The notes beneath the pieces are model-generated. The model was not told where the DNA came from, did not search any database, and saw only the letters and a program-made list of their open reading frames with translations. This document shows positions 1-8,480 of a stretch of DNA of 64,000 nucleotides, piece by piece. The DNA lies in contig CAJXRQ010000012.1 in the NCBI GenBank assembly GCA_913060505.1, positions 19,648 to 83,647 of the forward strand, read 5' to 3'. The stretch's first letter is position 1. Every line of letters starts with the position of its first letter. Made by a program: the position numbers and the translations under genes. The stretch is from an uncultured Desulfovibrio sp. (GTDB lineage: Bacteria; Desulfobacterota; Desulfovibrionia; Desulfovibrionales; Desulfovibrionaceae).

Positions 1-512
1 ATATTCTGTCCGAAAGCATCGTTGGTAAAGGCCAGCTTGGCTTCGGGCACATAGGTCAACATACTGTCCGGCCAGTGCAGCATGCGGGTTTCCAAAAAGT
101 TCAGCGTGTGCTTGCCCAGTGAAATTTCCGTTCCGGTGGGAACCACTTCCACAGGCCAGTCCTCGTAGTGGAAGTGCGCTTTCATGGCTTTTTCACCCAT
201 GGGAGAAACAAAAATCTTCTCGGGCTTGTAGTACTCGACGGCATCGGCCAGAGAACCGGCATGGTCCGGCTCCAGATGGTTAATCACGAAATAGTCGATC
301 TTTTTATCGCCGAGCACCTGGGCAACACTGCACTTGAGATGGCCCCAGAAGTGCTTGTCCACGGTGTCTACCAGCGTGACCTTTTCATCCACGATCAGGT
401 AGTTATTGTAGGTGGTCCCGAGGGGAGACAGGGAATAACCATGAAAATTGCGACGGCTCCAGTCTACAGCCCCGATCCACCATATATCTTTTTTTACCTC
501 AACAGGTTTCAT
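1..512 (-). CDS. roo: Flavodiiron protein / rubredoxin:oxygen oxidoreductase, C-terminus cut by window edge
   Basis: The first ~170 residues of a flavodiiron protein (FprA/Roo family), which reduces O2 to water in the cytoplasm with electrons from rubredoxin. The N-terminal beta-lactamase-like domain shows the diiron ligand set HLEPDHAGS (about residues 79-87), with NNYLIVDEKVTLVDTVD before it and a later FTNDAFGQ segment. The ATG is preceded by AT-rich DNA with a GGAG-like site. It is the last visible gene of a minus-strand run that also encodes its presumed electron donor rubredoxin. The flavodoxin domain lies outside the window. Family identity is near certain; whether O2 or NO is the main substrate cannot be read from the sequence. 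Confidence 0.95.
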   Translation of the reverse strand, partial: MKPVEVKKDIWWIGAVDWSRRNFHGYSLSPLGTTYNNYLIVDEKVTLVDTVDKHFWGHLKCSVAQVLGDKKIDYFVINHLEPDHAGSLADAVEYYKPEKIFVSPMGEKAMKAHFHYEDWPVEVVPTGTEISLGKHTLNFLETRMLHWPDSMLTYVPEAKLAFTNDAFGQN

Positions 513-646
513 ATAAAATTCTCCACAAATAAATAATATTGCGCCGCAATCGGCAGCCACGAAAGGACGCGACCCGCCCAAAAGAAGGGGCGGACCGCGT
601 TCATACCCTTGTCAGTCAACGGACCAAAAATGGCCCGAAGGACAAA

Positions 647-808
647 TTAAGACTCCAGCTCGAAATCTTCTTTGCCGGCCCCGCAAATGGGACAAACCCA
701 ATCATCGGGGATATCGGCGAATGATGTGCCGGGAGCGATGCCGCTGTCAGGATCACCGACTTCCGGGTCGTATACATAACCACAAAGAGTACAAACATAC
801 TTTTCCAT
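647..808 (-). CDS. rub: Rubredoxin
   Basis: A 53-residue rubredoxin, normal length for the family. Two knuckles, CTLCG near residue 6 and CPICG near residue 39, ligate one Fe(SCys)4 centre. It starts [19 protein letters not shown], the classic Desulfovibrio pattern, and ends EDFELES. It is a small cytoplasmic one-electron carrier whose usual partner is the flavodiiron protein encoded immediately downstream. It was located by translating the minus strand because it is short; a longer frame overlapping it is only a shadow. Spacing to both neighbours is compatible with co-transcription. Confidence 0.97.
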   Translation of the reverse strand: MEKYVCTLCGYVYDPEVGDPDSGIAPGTSFADIPDDWVCPICGAGKEDFELES

Positions 809-867
809 ACCTCAGGACTCCTGTTTTGTTTTTTTGTGGCAGCTACGGCGACGTCTGTCAACGTCCC

Positions 868-1095
868 CTAGTCGCCTTCCGTGGGCAATTCGCAATCGGC
901 AGCGGTGGAACCGGGACCGGCCAACGGCCTGAAACATTTTTTGGTTCCGCCACATACGGGACAACGCCATTCTTCAGGCAAATCCTCAAAACTGACTCCT
1001 TTGGGGATTTTGCCTTTCCTGTCGCCCTTGTCCGGATTATAAATATAGCCGCAATTCACCGTCTGGCATTGCCACATGTCTTCCGGATTGGCCAT
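868..1095 (-). CDS. Second rubredoxin (Rd-2 type)
   Basis: A 75-residue rubredoxin variant. The first knuckle is expanded, CQTVNCGY (four residues between the cysteines instead of two), while the second is the normal CPVCGG. This matches the Rd-2 type described in Desulfovibrio. There is a C-terminal extension (about residues 55-75) beyond the iron site. The ATG at 1095 follows a GGGAG ribosome-binding site; upstream in-frame codons would add residues unlike the family. It sits between desulfoferrodoxin and classical rubredoxin and probably donates electrons to one of the oxygen or peroxide reductases of the operon. Which partner uses which rubredoxin is unknown. Confidence 0.93.
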   Translation of the reverse strand: MANPEDMWQCQTVNCGYIYNPDKGDRKGKIPKGVSFEDLPEEWRCPVCGGTKKCFRPLAGPGSTAADCELPTEGD

Positions 1096-1150
1096 TGCAT
1101 ACTCCCTTGTTTTTCGGGCGGAGGCAACCCCGCCCGTCATATTATCATGC

Positions 1151-1540
1151 TTAGGCGTCTGCCGCCCAGAGGCCGTGAAGGTTGCAGTATTCGCGAGCCT
1201 TCATGGGACCGGAGAGGCCTTTGACACAGAAGGTGGCTTCAGGCGTTTCGCCGGGCTTGAGCATCTTGTACAGGCACTGATCACCCACGCAGAGCTCAAT
1301 CCATTCAATATAATGCTTTTCTTCCATGGGGTGAGGTACGCCGCCGACCTTGACCACGACTTCGTCACCATTCTTTTCAATCACGGGAACGTGTTTTTCC
1401 TTGGCCGCGTCAACGGTATTTTCCGTAAACAGCTTCATGGGTTCGCCACAGCAAACCAGATCGCCTTCGCCTTCGTGGATGGTCATGACGATATTGCCGC
1501 ACAGTTCACATTTGTATACTTCACCGAGTTTGATAGCCAT
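1151..1540 (-). CDS. dfx: Desulfoferrodoxin (superoxide reductase)
   Basis: A 129-residue two-iron superoxide reductase that reduces superoxide to H2O2 without making O2. The N-terminal desulforedoxin-like domain has CELCG (about 10-14) and the adjacent pair VCCGEP (about 29-34) for centre I. The neelaredoxin domain carries the centre II ligands: histidines in HVPVIE (about 50), [11 protein letters not shown] (about 70-80), and the terminal C-x2-H of YCNLHGLW (about 117-124). A conserved Lys of EKHVP is visible. The start is the ATG of [11 protein letters not shown] after an A-rich spacer. It is co-directional with rubrerythrin upstream, which can remove the peroxide formed, and rubredoxins downstream, which can re-reduce it. 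Confidence 0.97.
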   Translation of the reverse strand: MAIKLGEVYKCELCGNIVMTIHEGEGDLVCCGEPMKLFTENTVDAAKEKHVPVIEKNGDEVVVKVGGVPHPMEEKHYIEWIELCVGDQCLYKMLKPGETPEATFCVKGLSGPMKAREYCNLHGLWAADA

Positions 1541-1565
1541 GATTAAATCTCCATGTGTTTGGGGT

Positions 1566-2138
1566 TTACCAGTTCGTGGCCTTGACTTCGAAATGGGCCT
1601 GCGGGTGCGCGCAGGCCGGACAGACCTGCGGAGCCGTGGTTCCCTTATGGTTATATCCACAGTTTCGGCAACGCCAAATGATTTCATTGTCTTTTACAAA
1701 AACTTTTCCGTCTTCAATATTTTTGATCAACGCCCTGTAGCGCTCTTCGTGGTAGGTTTCAGCCACCGCGATGTTTTCGAACACTGCCGCGATATCGTTG
1801 AAACCTTCCTCGCGGGCGACCTTGGCGAATTCAGGATACATGGTCACGAATTCATAGTGCTCGCCATCAGCAGCAGCCTTGAGGTTTTCCAGGGTATTGC
1901 CGAGCTTGCCCGCCGGATAGGATTCGGTGATCTCCACCTCGCCGCCTTCCAGAAACTTGAACATACGCTTGGCGTGTTCCTTTTCATGGTTGGCGGTTTC
2001 CTCAAAAATATGCTGAATCTGCACATAACCTTCTTTCTTGGCAATGCTGGCAAAATACGTATACCTGTTACGGGCCTGCGATTCACCGGCAAACGCCTTG
2101 AGCAGGTTCTGTTCAGTGCGAGTTCCTTTTATTGACAT
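1566..2138 (-). CDS. rbr: Rubrerythrin (NADH/rubredoxin-dependent peroxidase)
   Basis: A 190-residue rubrerythrin that reduces H2O2. The four-helix diiron domain carries its carboxylate/His ligands in ESQARNRY (about 20), [13 protein letters not shown] (about 50-60) and the AETYHEERY helix (about 125-135). A rubredoxin-like Fe(SCys)4 domain closes the protein, [10 protein letters not shown] then CPACAHPQ. The start is the ATG at 2138, eight bases after a strong GGAGG; an in-frame TTG two codons earlier would leave too short a spacer. It follows perR by about 108 bases. This gene order is standard in sulfate reducers, where PerR represses the peroxide defence. Confidence 0.97.
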   Translation of the reverse strand: MSIKGTRTEQNLLKAFAGESQARNRYTYFASIAKKEGYVQIQHIFEETANHEKEHAKRMFKFLEGGEVEITESYPAGKLGNTLENLKAAADGEHYEFVTMYPEFAKVAREEGFNDIAAVFENIAVAETYHEERYRALIKNIEDGKVFVKDNEIIWRCRNCGYNHKGTTAPQVCPACAHPQAHFEVKATNW

Positions 2139-2246
2139 ATGCAATTCCTCCTTACACAGGTCGCAGGGTTAGAGTCCGGCCAAAAACCGGATTCTTGATA
2201 AATCTAGCACAACGGGCGGGAAAAAGTCACCCGAAAAAGGATACGT

Positions 2247-2645
2247 CTAATTGACGGATGCGCGACAATGGGGGCAGATCCCCACAAACTCCACGTTGCA
2301 GTTGTGGATGTCGAAACCTTCCGCAAACTCGCGAGGCAGGTTGGGAACTTCCACATCGCACATGACGTCCACGATACGCGAACACACCGAACAACGGATA
2401 TGCGGATGCGGATCGGGGTTACCGTCAAACCGCTTCTGGGTGCCTGGACCGCCCAACTTGAGCACAAGGCCCTGACCGCTCAGGAATTCCAGATTGCGAT
2501 ACACGGTTCCCAGGCTGATGCGGGGAATTATCTTGCGCACCATGTCGTAGACCTCGTCGGCCGTCGGGTGCGTTGTGACTTTCCTCAGTTCATCGAGGAT
2601 AACCTTGCGCTGCTTGGAAAGGCGAAAACCTACTTCTTTGGACAT
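2247..2645 (-). CDS. perR: Fur-family peroxide-responsive repressor (PerR-like)
   Basis: A 132-residue Fur-superfamily regulator: winged helix (about 1-80, with recognition-helix segment SLGTVYRNLEFL) and a C-terminal metal-binding dimerisation domain. Two CxxC pairs, CSVC (about 85) and CPHC (near the C-terminus), suit the structural zinc site. HPHIRC supplies regulatory-metal histidines and the NxDPHPH segment is PerR-like. The adjacency to rubrerythrin and other peroxide/superoxide enzymes argues for PerR rather than Fur, but the identity of the key regulatory Asp versus Glu cannot be settled without alignment. It heads the operon and likely represses its own promoter through the box at 2667-2681. 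Confidence 0.9.
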   Translation of the reverse strand: MSKEVGFRLSKQRKVILDELRKVTTHPTADEVYDMVRKIIPRISLGTVYRNLEFLSGQGLVLKLGGPGTQKRFDGNPDPHPHIRCSVCSRIVDVMCDVEVPNLPREFAEGFDIHNCNVEFVGICPHCRASVN

Positions 2646-2666
2646 ATTTTTTCCTCGTGTTAATCT

Positions 2667-2707
2667 TAACGATAATTATTACTAAAAACTTTTCTGTTGC
2701 CCGTCAA
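2667..2707 (-). promoter_or_regulatory. Promoter of the oxidative-stress operon with overlapping PerR/Fur-like box
   Basis: On the minus strand a TTGACG (-35, 2702-2707) is followed 17 bases later by TAGTAA overlapping TAATAAT (-10 region). The 15-base element TAATAATTATCGTTA (2667-2681) is a 7-1-7 inverted repeat with five of seven positions matched, close to the PerR box pattern TTATAATNATTATAA. A second small inverted repeat, GTTAATCTTAAC (2659-2670), abuts it. Overlap of box and -10 would give simple repression. Confidence 0.6.
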
Positions 2708-2728
2708 GTGGGAACAGCCTGCAAAAAC

Positions 2729-2766
2729 AAAAAAAATGGACCGCGGCCCATAGAAAGCCACGGCCC
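2729..2766 (-). terminator. Rho-independent terminator of the chemoreceptor gene
   Basis: Reading the minus strand, GGGCCGTGG (2758-2766) pairs with CCGCGGTCC (2738-2746), nine pairs including two G-U wobbles, then a run of eight T. It lies 28 bases after the chemoreceptor stop codon and separates it from the perR promoter. Confidence 0.8.
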
Positions 2767-2793
2767 AAGGATTTCAAAGAGTACAGAGATCTG

Positions 2794-4809
2794 TCAATTC
2801 CTGAACTTCTCCACAAGTGTGGCCAGTTTCTGTGACATCTCCGCAACTTCGCGTATTCCGTCATTGGATTCGTGAATCCCGGCCAACGCCTTTTGGGAGA
2901 GGTCGTTGATCTGTGTGATTCCGGAATTGATCTGCTCACTGGTGGCGGACTGCTGCTCGGCAGCCGCGGCTATTCCGGAAACCATGGAAGCGATGTGCCC
3001 GGCTTCTTCAACGATCTTACCGAGCATGGAGCCGGATTCCTGCGCCATCCCGGAAGCGTTGAGCACCCGTTCACGGGTTCCGTCCATTTCGGAAACCACT
3101 TCAGCGGTACTCTGCTGAATCCGGTTGATAACACCCTCCACTTCCTTGGTGGCATCCATGGTTTTTTCAGCCAGCTTGCGCACTTCGTCCGCAACCACGG
3201 CAAATCCGCGCCCGGCGTCACCTGCCCGGGCAGCCTCAATGGCCGCATTGAGCGCCAACAGATTGGTCTGGTCCGCAATGTCGTTGATAACACTGATAAC
3301 CTGTCCAACGCCTTTGGCATGCTGGGAAAGCTCATTCAGCGAAGCGGCAAGGCTCTCCGTCGTTTGCGCAACATGATCAATTTCCTTCACGGTGTCACGA
3401 ACCACCTGACCGCCCTGATTGGCCACGCTGTTTGCATTACCGGATGCTTCGGCCGTTTCCGTCGCATTGCGAGCCACTTCCAGCACCGTGGTATTCATTT
3501 GTTCCATGGCCGTGGCGACCTGCGACGTCTGGTCCGCAGTTGTGTCCACGCTGGTTGCCAATTCCCCCATGTGCTGGGAAAGCTCTTCCGAAGAGCGGTT
3601 CAAAAGCATGGCAACTTCCGTCACTTCGTTGGCCACCGCCAAAAGGTTGCGTTGCTGCTGCTCGATACTTGCCTTGTCGTCTTCCTCGCGCGTCAAATCA
3701 ATGAGCACGCCGATGGCACCCACGGTTTTGCCGTCGGCATCCTTGAGTGGCGAGCACTCGAAATGCAGCGGGAAGGTCCGCCCTTCCGGGTTGGTATAGC
3801 GGAACGTGCCGCAATGGGTCTCGCCGCTTCGAATGACAAAGGCGGCATCGCAGTTTTCCTCTCCTTCCACGCAATCAAACACGTCGGCAACAGTCCTGTT
3901 TATGACTTCCCTGGAGTTTCGCCCTAAAATACCTTCCAATGGTGGGTTCACAAACTGAAGACGCTCCTCAATATCCGTAACGAACAACGGCACAATAATG
4001 CCAGAGAGCACAGATTTGTTGTACTGCAACTGATCCTTGATCTGATCCACCATCTCGGAAAGATACGTTCCGAGGCTGGCGAGCTCGTCACCACCCTTGA
4101 CGCTGAACTTGGCATCCAGATTTCCCCTGCTCACCTCTTCGGAGGCCGTGGCGATGAGCCGGATGCGATTGACGACGTTGCCGCGCATGAACATGATCAA
4201 TGCTGCCAACAGAGCCAGGACACTGAACAGGGAAAAAGCTGCGGTTTTGAACTGATCCAACTTCATGGCCTGATACTGGGGACTTACGTCGATTGTGGTG
4301 ATAAGCGCACCAAGAATCTGCCGCGACTGGCCGTGGCAATGATGACAGGAAGGCTGGTTGGCAATGGTTTTGACCTCGGCAAAATGCAAACGGCCACCAA
4401 TATCCAACAGGTCGCCTTCCTGAATGGCCTTGCTCAGTCCCTGCTTGGCAAGGTTCGGCAAAAAGCCTTCCCTGCGGACATCGAACACGCTTTTGCGCAC
4501 GGTTTCAGGCTGTGTGGAGTAGGTCACTTCTCCCTTGAAATCAACAAGATATGCCTGAACGTCCCTGTAGCGGCGCGCCATCTGGGCGAACTTATCCACC
4601 GTGCCCTCGTTGTCGCCGATGCTCATGGGCTCCTCAATGGCCATGTGCAGCATATCCCCGATCCGGTCGGCGGACGAATGAACGTTATCACGCATGTTCG
4701 CGTACATGACGTAAGAATTCCAAAGAAACAGGCCCGTAAAAGCCGAAACGGTCAAAAAGGATGTCAGGAGCAGCAACTTGGCGCCCAAGGATTGTCGCAA
4801 TATATTCAT
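2794..4809 (-). CDS. Haem c-binding methyl-accepting chemotaxis protein (DcrA-like)
   Basis: A 671-residue chemoreceptor. Membrane segment at about 10-32, periplasmic domain about 35-185, second membrane segment about 188-208, HAMP about 209-262, PAS about 265-375, then the cytoplasmic signalling domain with the conserved hairpin tip (IADQTNLLALNAAIEA, about 511-526). The periplasmic domain contains CHHCH at 155-159, a covalent haem c site. This architecture (haem domain, HAMP, PAS, signalling tip) is that of D. vulgaris DcrA, a c-type haem receptor implicated in sensing oxygen or redox potential. It starts ten bases after the stop of a secreted tetrahaem cytochrome gene, so the two are probably translated from one mRNA. 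The ligand (O2, redox potential, or the neighbouring cytochrome) is inferred, not shown. Confidence 0.93.
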   Translation of the reverse strand: MNILRQSLGAKLLLLTSFLTVSAFTGLFLWNSYVMYANMRDNVHSSADRIGDMLHMAIEEPMSIGDNEGTVDKFAQMARRYRDVQAYLVDFKGEVTYSTQPETVRKSVFDVRREGFLPNLAKQGLSKAIQEGDLLDIGGRLHFAEVKTIANQPSCHHCHGQSRQILGALITTIDVSPQYQAMKLDQFKTAAFSLFSVLALLAALIMFMRGNVVNRIRLIATASEEVSRGNLDAKFSVKGGDELASLGTYLSEMVDQIKDQLQYNKSVLSGIIVPLFVTDIEERLQFVNPPLEGILGRNSREVINRTVADVFDCVEGEENCDAAFVIRSGETHCGTFRYTNPEGRTFPLHFECSPLKDADGKTVGAIGVLIDLTREEDDKASIEQQQRNLLAVANEVTEVAMLLNRSSEELSQHMGELATSVDTTADQTSQVATAMEQMNTTVLEVARNATETAEASGNANSVANQGGQVVRDTVKEIDHVAQTTESLAASLNELSQHAKGVGQVISVINDIADQTNLLALNAAIEAARAGDAGRGFAVVADEVRKLAEKTMDATKEVEGVINRIQQSTAEVVSEMDGTRERVLNASGMAQESGSMLGKIVEEAGHIASMVSGIAAAAEQQSATSEQINSGITQINDLSQKALAGIHESNDGIREVAEMSQKLATLVEKFRN

Positions 4810-4818
4810 GGCCGCCTC

Positions 4819-5301
4819 CTAGTGTGCGCCGCCGAACAGCAGCGGTTTGTAGTCGAACGCGGCCACGCGCTCGGAATTATGGCAAACTTCGCAATCCGAA
4901 ACCTTGATTTCCCGTTTTATCAGTTCGGGATCGCCCCCGGATTCCACATGCGCATACCCCGGACCATGGCAAACCTCGCACCCGGCATTGCCCATTTCCG
5001 GAGTTTCCTCAAAGGAAACAAACCCTCCGGGCCGCCCATAGCCGGTGGCATGACAGGCGTAACACTCCTTGAGTTCGTCAACGGTCAGGTCCGGAGCCAT
5101 GATTTGAACGGATTTTCCTGAATGTGCCTTTTTGGAAAATTCCGTATAGCGCGCATATTCCGTTTCATGACATTCGGAACAGGCTTTACTGCCCACGAAC
5201 CGCTCCGACGCAGCCATCACATCCGCCTGCAAGCAGCAGACGAAAAAAGCTGTTGCGCACAAGACGCAACAGCTCACGTTTACATTTCGAAAATCTCCCA
5301 T
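4819..5301 (-). CDS. Periplasmic tetrahaem cytochrome c-family protein
   Basis: A 160-residue exported protein with a signal peptide (about 1-31, hydrophobic core rich in Cys and Phe, ending near VMA-A). Four CxxCH haem sites: CSECH (41), CYACH (80), CEVCH (108), CEVCH (137). The spacing (ACSECHETEYARYTEFSKKAH, then CHGPG) resembles the cytochrome c-554/multihaem cytochrome domain rather than tetrahaem cytochrome c3. GTG and ATG start codons are adjacent; the ATG at 5301 is used here, after a G-rich ribosome site. It forms a two-gene unit with the haem chemoreceptor downstream, suggesting a periplasmic redox carrier that reports to or works with that sensor. Electron partners are unknown. Confidence 0.9.
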   Translation of the reverse strand: MGDFRNVNVSCCVLCATAFFVCCLQADVMAASERFVGSKACSECHETEYARYTEFSKKAHSGKSVQIMAPDLTVDELKECYACHATGYGRPGGFVSFEETPEMGNAGCEVCHGPGYAHVESGGDPELIKREIKVSDCEVCHNSERVAAFDYKPLLFGGAH

Positions 5302-5362
5302 CACCGCCCCCTCTGCAGATTCTTCAAACCGAGTTACAACAGTCTGAAATTCCTAGCTCTAT

Positions 5363-5378
5363 AATCCTATATAGGATT
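5363..5378. promoter_or_regulatory. Perfect 16-bp palindrome, possible operator for the cytochrome/MCP unit
   Basis: AATCCTATATAGGATT is a perfect palindrome about 60 bases upstream of the cytochrome start. On the minus strand it lies just after TTGAAA (a possible -35) and before TATAGA (a possible -10), the position expected for an operator. No regulator can be named. Confidence 0.35.
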
Positions 5379-5454
5379 TTTCAAACTGAGTAAAGGGGGG
5401 GCGGGGTTTATGCCGATTACTACACTTCCCGAGGGGGAATGTTCATATGCTCAC

Positions 5455-8445
5455 CTACCAATCCAGCGTGGCTTTGAACGCCTTGGTCAAATCTTCCACG
5501 TTCTCGCTCATCAATGAAGTGCCTGCTTCGGCGATTTCCAACACATCGCCACCGATCACGCTTCCGATGCAGGCAAAAGCCTGTCCGGCAAACAGGGTTT
5601 CGAACGCCGCGGCTTCCGTCTTGGGAACCGTAACCACAAAGCGGCTGGCCGATTCGCTGTAAAGTTTGGTGGTTTGATCCAGATCGCCACAGCAAGGCAA
5701 TTTCCCGATGTCGAGTTTGGCACCCAAACGGCCGCCGATGCACATTTCAGCAACGGCACAGGCCAAACCGCCATCAGAGATATCGTGGCATGCGGAAATC
5801 AGGCCGCGTTGCAGCGCCTCAAATACGGAGCCATAGCGAGTCCGGGCCGAAAGCAGATCGACCTGCGGCACCTTCGCACTGACAAATCCAAGCTGGTCCG
5901 AGAGTTCGGAACAGCCCAACTCATCATATGTCATGCCCAGCACGTAAACGAGATCGCCTTCATGCTTGAAGTCCGAGGTGGTGCAACGGTTCACGTCCGG
6001 TACTACGCCGATGACAGAAAAGAGCACTGTCGGCGGAATGGAAATTTTTTCACCGCCGCCCTTGTAGTCGTTCTTCATGGAGTCCTTGCCGGATACGCAG
6101 GGAACGCCGAAACCAAGGCAGTAATGAGCCAGAGCCTGATTGGCGCGTACCAGCTGGGCCAGCTTGTAGCGTCCGTCGGGCGTGGACTCGGATTGAACAG
6201 GGTCGCACCAGCAGAAGTTGTCCACCCCGGCCATGTAACGGATGTCCGCGCCCACGGCCACGGCGTTGCGCACGCCTTCGTCAATGGCGTTGGCCATCAT
6301 CCAGTAAGTGTCCAGATCGGAATACCGGGGGCAGATGCCGTGGGAAACAACCAGACCGCGTTCCGACTGGAAATCCGGACGAAGCACGCCCGCATCGGAC
6401 GGTCCGTCGTTTTCCGCGCCGGTCATGGGCTTGACCACGCTACGACCCTGCACTTCATGGTCGTATTGGCGCACCACATATTCCTTGGAACAAATATTCA
6501 GTCTGCCGAGCATGCCGCGCAGCAGCTCGCCATGGTCTTGCACTGCCGGAATCGGTGTTTCCTCGACCTCCGGGCGTTCCCAGACAGCTTCCAACTCCAT
6601 CTGTGGCACACCGCCATGCAGGAACTCCATATCCAGACACGTGACCATTCTGTCGTTGTAACGCACCAGATACCGGCCGGAATCATCAAACGTTCCCAAG
6701 GCGGTCGATTCCACGTCCATTTCGCGGGAAAGGGCCATAAAATCATCCAGTTTCTCGGGCGGCACCGCCATGGTCATGCGTTCCTGCGCCTCGGAAATAA
6801 GGATTTCCCACGGGCGCAAGCCGTCATACTTGAGCGGCGCCTTGGCCAAATCCATTTCAAACCCGCCGGAATCCTCGGCCATTTCGCCCACTGACGAAGA
6901 AAGGCCGCCGGCACCGTTGTCGGTTATGGCGTGATACAGGCCGCGATCACGGGCGCGCATCAAAAAGTCGTACATCTTGCGCTGTGTGATGGGGTCGCCG
7001 ATCTGCACTGCCGTAGCCGGAGAACCTTCATGCAGTTCTTCCGAAGAAAACGTAGCGCCGTGGATGCCGTCCTTGCCGATGCGTCCGCCGCTCATGACGA
7101 TGATATCACCGGGCAGGGCCTTTTTTTCGTGGCTGGGCTTACCTCCCACAGTGACGGGCATGGTGCCGATGGTGCCGCAATAAACCAGCGGCTTGCCCAG
7201 ATACCGTTTGTCAAAAACAATGGAGCCGTTCACCGTGGGGATACCGGACTTGTTGCCGCCATGTTCCACGCCCTCGCGCACGCCTTCAAACACGCGGCGG
7301 GGATGCAGAAGTCTCGGAGGCAGTTCACCCTCATGGAACGGAGAGGCGAAACAGAACACGTCCGTATTGCAAAGCAGGTTCGCGCCCATGCCAGTGCCCA
7401 TGGGGTCGCGGTTCACGCCCACAATTCCCGTCAACGCCCCGCCGTACGGGTCCAGCGCAGAGGGGCTGTTGTGCGTTTCCATTTTCACGCACACGTTGAC
7501 CGTGTCGGAAAAACGGATCACGCCTGCATTGTCCTTGAACACGGAAAGGCAGTAATCGCCATATTCGCCGTCTTCGGCGTTACGTTCGCGGATGGTCCTG
7601 GTGCTGCCCTGAATAAACGTCTTGTACAGGTTATCCACGATGGAAAAAGCGCCGGTCTCCCGGTTTTCATAGGATATTTTTGAACTGAAAATCTTGTGTT
7701 TGCAGTGCTCGGACCACGTCTGGGCCAGAACTTCCAACTCCGCATCCGTGGGATCGTTCGGCAGCCCCAGAGTTGCGCGTTCCGTCTGCACGGCCGGGTC
7801 CGCATAGTAATCGCGGATGTGATGCAGCTCGGTCAGGGAAAGAGCAAGGGTGTTGGCGCGGGAAAAATCCATCATTTCAGTGTCGCTCATGGACGACAGG
7901 GGAATAATGGCCACTTCGTCGCTGGCCTTGCCTGTGACCTGTGCCGCCCTGGCAGGGAACCCCGGATTCGCAGCCCATTCCTCCGCGCTGCGCAGATCGT
8001 AACGCTGGATCAATTCGTTGGCCAGCAGATCGCGTCCCACATGGTCCACGGTATCACGGTCCAGAGTTCCGTCGATCAGATACTGAACCGAGGTATACAC
8101 ACGCACATCCTCGGTGGAATCCAGACCAAGCACCACGCCCAGAGTTTCACGGGCGGTGCGGCCCTCGTTGTCGGTCACGCCAGGGCGGAATCCCACTTCC
8201 AGCGCCCAGTCGAAATTGCTGGCCAGCGGCTCAAGGGACACCTCATGCAGCACAGGATCGTGCAGAGCGGTCCGATCCAGAGCCATGTCCACCTGCGCTG
8301 CATCCAATCCCTCAAGAGTGTATACGCGCACGATGCGCACGGATTCCACGGCTACGCCGAGCTCGCTCCGAATCTTCCGGGCAATCTTTTCACCCACCAC
8401 GTCTCGCACATGGGATTTCAATCCCACTTCCACACGACACAACAT
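5455..8445 (-). CDS. purL: Phosphoribosylformylglycinamidine synthase, PurS-PurL fusion without glutaminase domain
   Basis: A 996-residue FGAM synthase (purine synthesis, step 4; FGAR + Gln + ATP). Residues ~1-160 read as two PurS-like repeats (each with a segment of the type VRIVRVYTLEG / VRVYTSVQYLIDG). The catalytic PurL part follows, with the signature TWSEHCKHKIF (about 245) and METHNSPSALDPYGGA (about 320). The protein ends with the second AIRS-type half and has no C-terminal glutaminase triad, so a separate PurQ must supply ammonia. It is longer than small PurL (~740) and shorter than the E. coli type (~1295). ATG with GGAG eight bases upstream. No purine operon partners lie beside it. 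Confidence 0.95.
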   Translation of the reverse strand: MLCRVEVGLKSHVRDVVGEKIARKIRSELGVAVESVRIVRVYTLEGLDAAQVDMALDRTALHDPVLHEVSLEPLASNFDWALEVGFRPGVTDNEGRTARETLGVVLGLDSTEDVRVYTSVQYLIDGTLDRDTVDHVGRDLLANELIQRYDLRSAEEWAANPGFPARAAQVTGKASDEVAIIPLSSMSDTEMMDFSRANTLALSLTELHHIRDYYADPAVQTERATLGLPNDPTDAELEVLAQTWSEHCKHKIFSSKISYENRETGAFSIVDNLYKTFIQGSTRTIRERNAEDGEYGDYCLSVFKDNAGVIRFSDTVNVCVKMETHNSPSALDPYGGALTGIVGVNRDPMGTGMGANLLCNTDVFCFASPFHEGELPPRLLHPRRVFEGVREGVEHGGNKSGIPTVNGSIVFDKRYLGKPLVYCGTIGTMPVTVGGKPSHEKKALPGDIIVMSGGRIGKDGIHGATFSSEELHEGSPATAVQIGDPITQRKMYDFLMRARDRGLYHAITDNGAGGLSSSVGEMAEDSGGFEMDLAKAPLKYDGLRPWEILISEAQERMTMAVPPEKLDDFMALSREMDVESTALGTFDDSGRYLVRYNDRMVTCLDMEFLHGGVPQMELEAVWERPEVEETPIPAVQDHGELLRGMLGRLNICSKEYVVRQYDHEVQGRSVVKPMTGAENDGPSDAGVLRPDFQSERGLVVSHGICPRYSDLDTYWMMANAIDEGVRNAVAVGADIRYMAGVDNFCWCDPVQSESTPDGRYKLAQLVRANQALAHYCLGFGVPCVSGKDSMKNDYKGGGEKISIPPTVLFSVIGVVPDVNRCTTSDFKHEGDLVYVLGMTYDELGCSELSDQLGFVSAKVPQVDLLSARTRYGSVFEALQRGLISACHDISDGGLACAVAEMCIGGRLGAKLDIGKLPCCGDLDQTTKLYSESASRFVVTVPKTEAAAFETLFAGQAFACIGSVIGGDVLEIAEAGTSLMSENVEDLTKAFKATLDW

Positions 8446-8480
8446 CCATTCGACTCCTTAGTATCCGTATTAACGTCAAA

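Noticed and set aside
616..861. 81-codon minus-strand frame overlapping rubredoxin
   Set aside because: The rubredoxin in another frame of the same strand has the full CxxCG pair and start; this frame has no family pattern.
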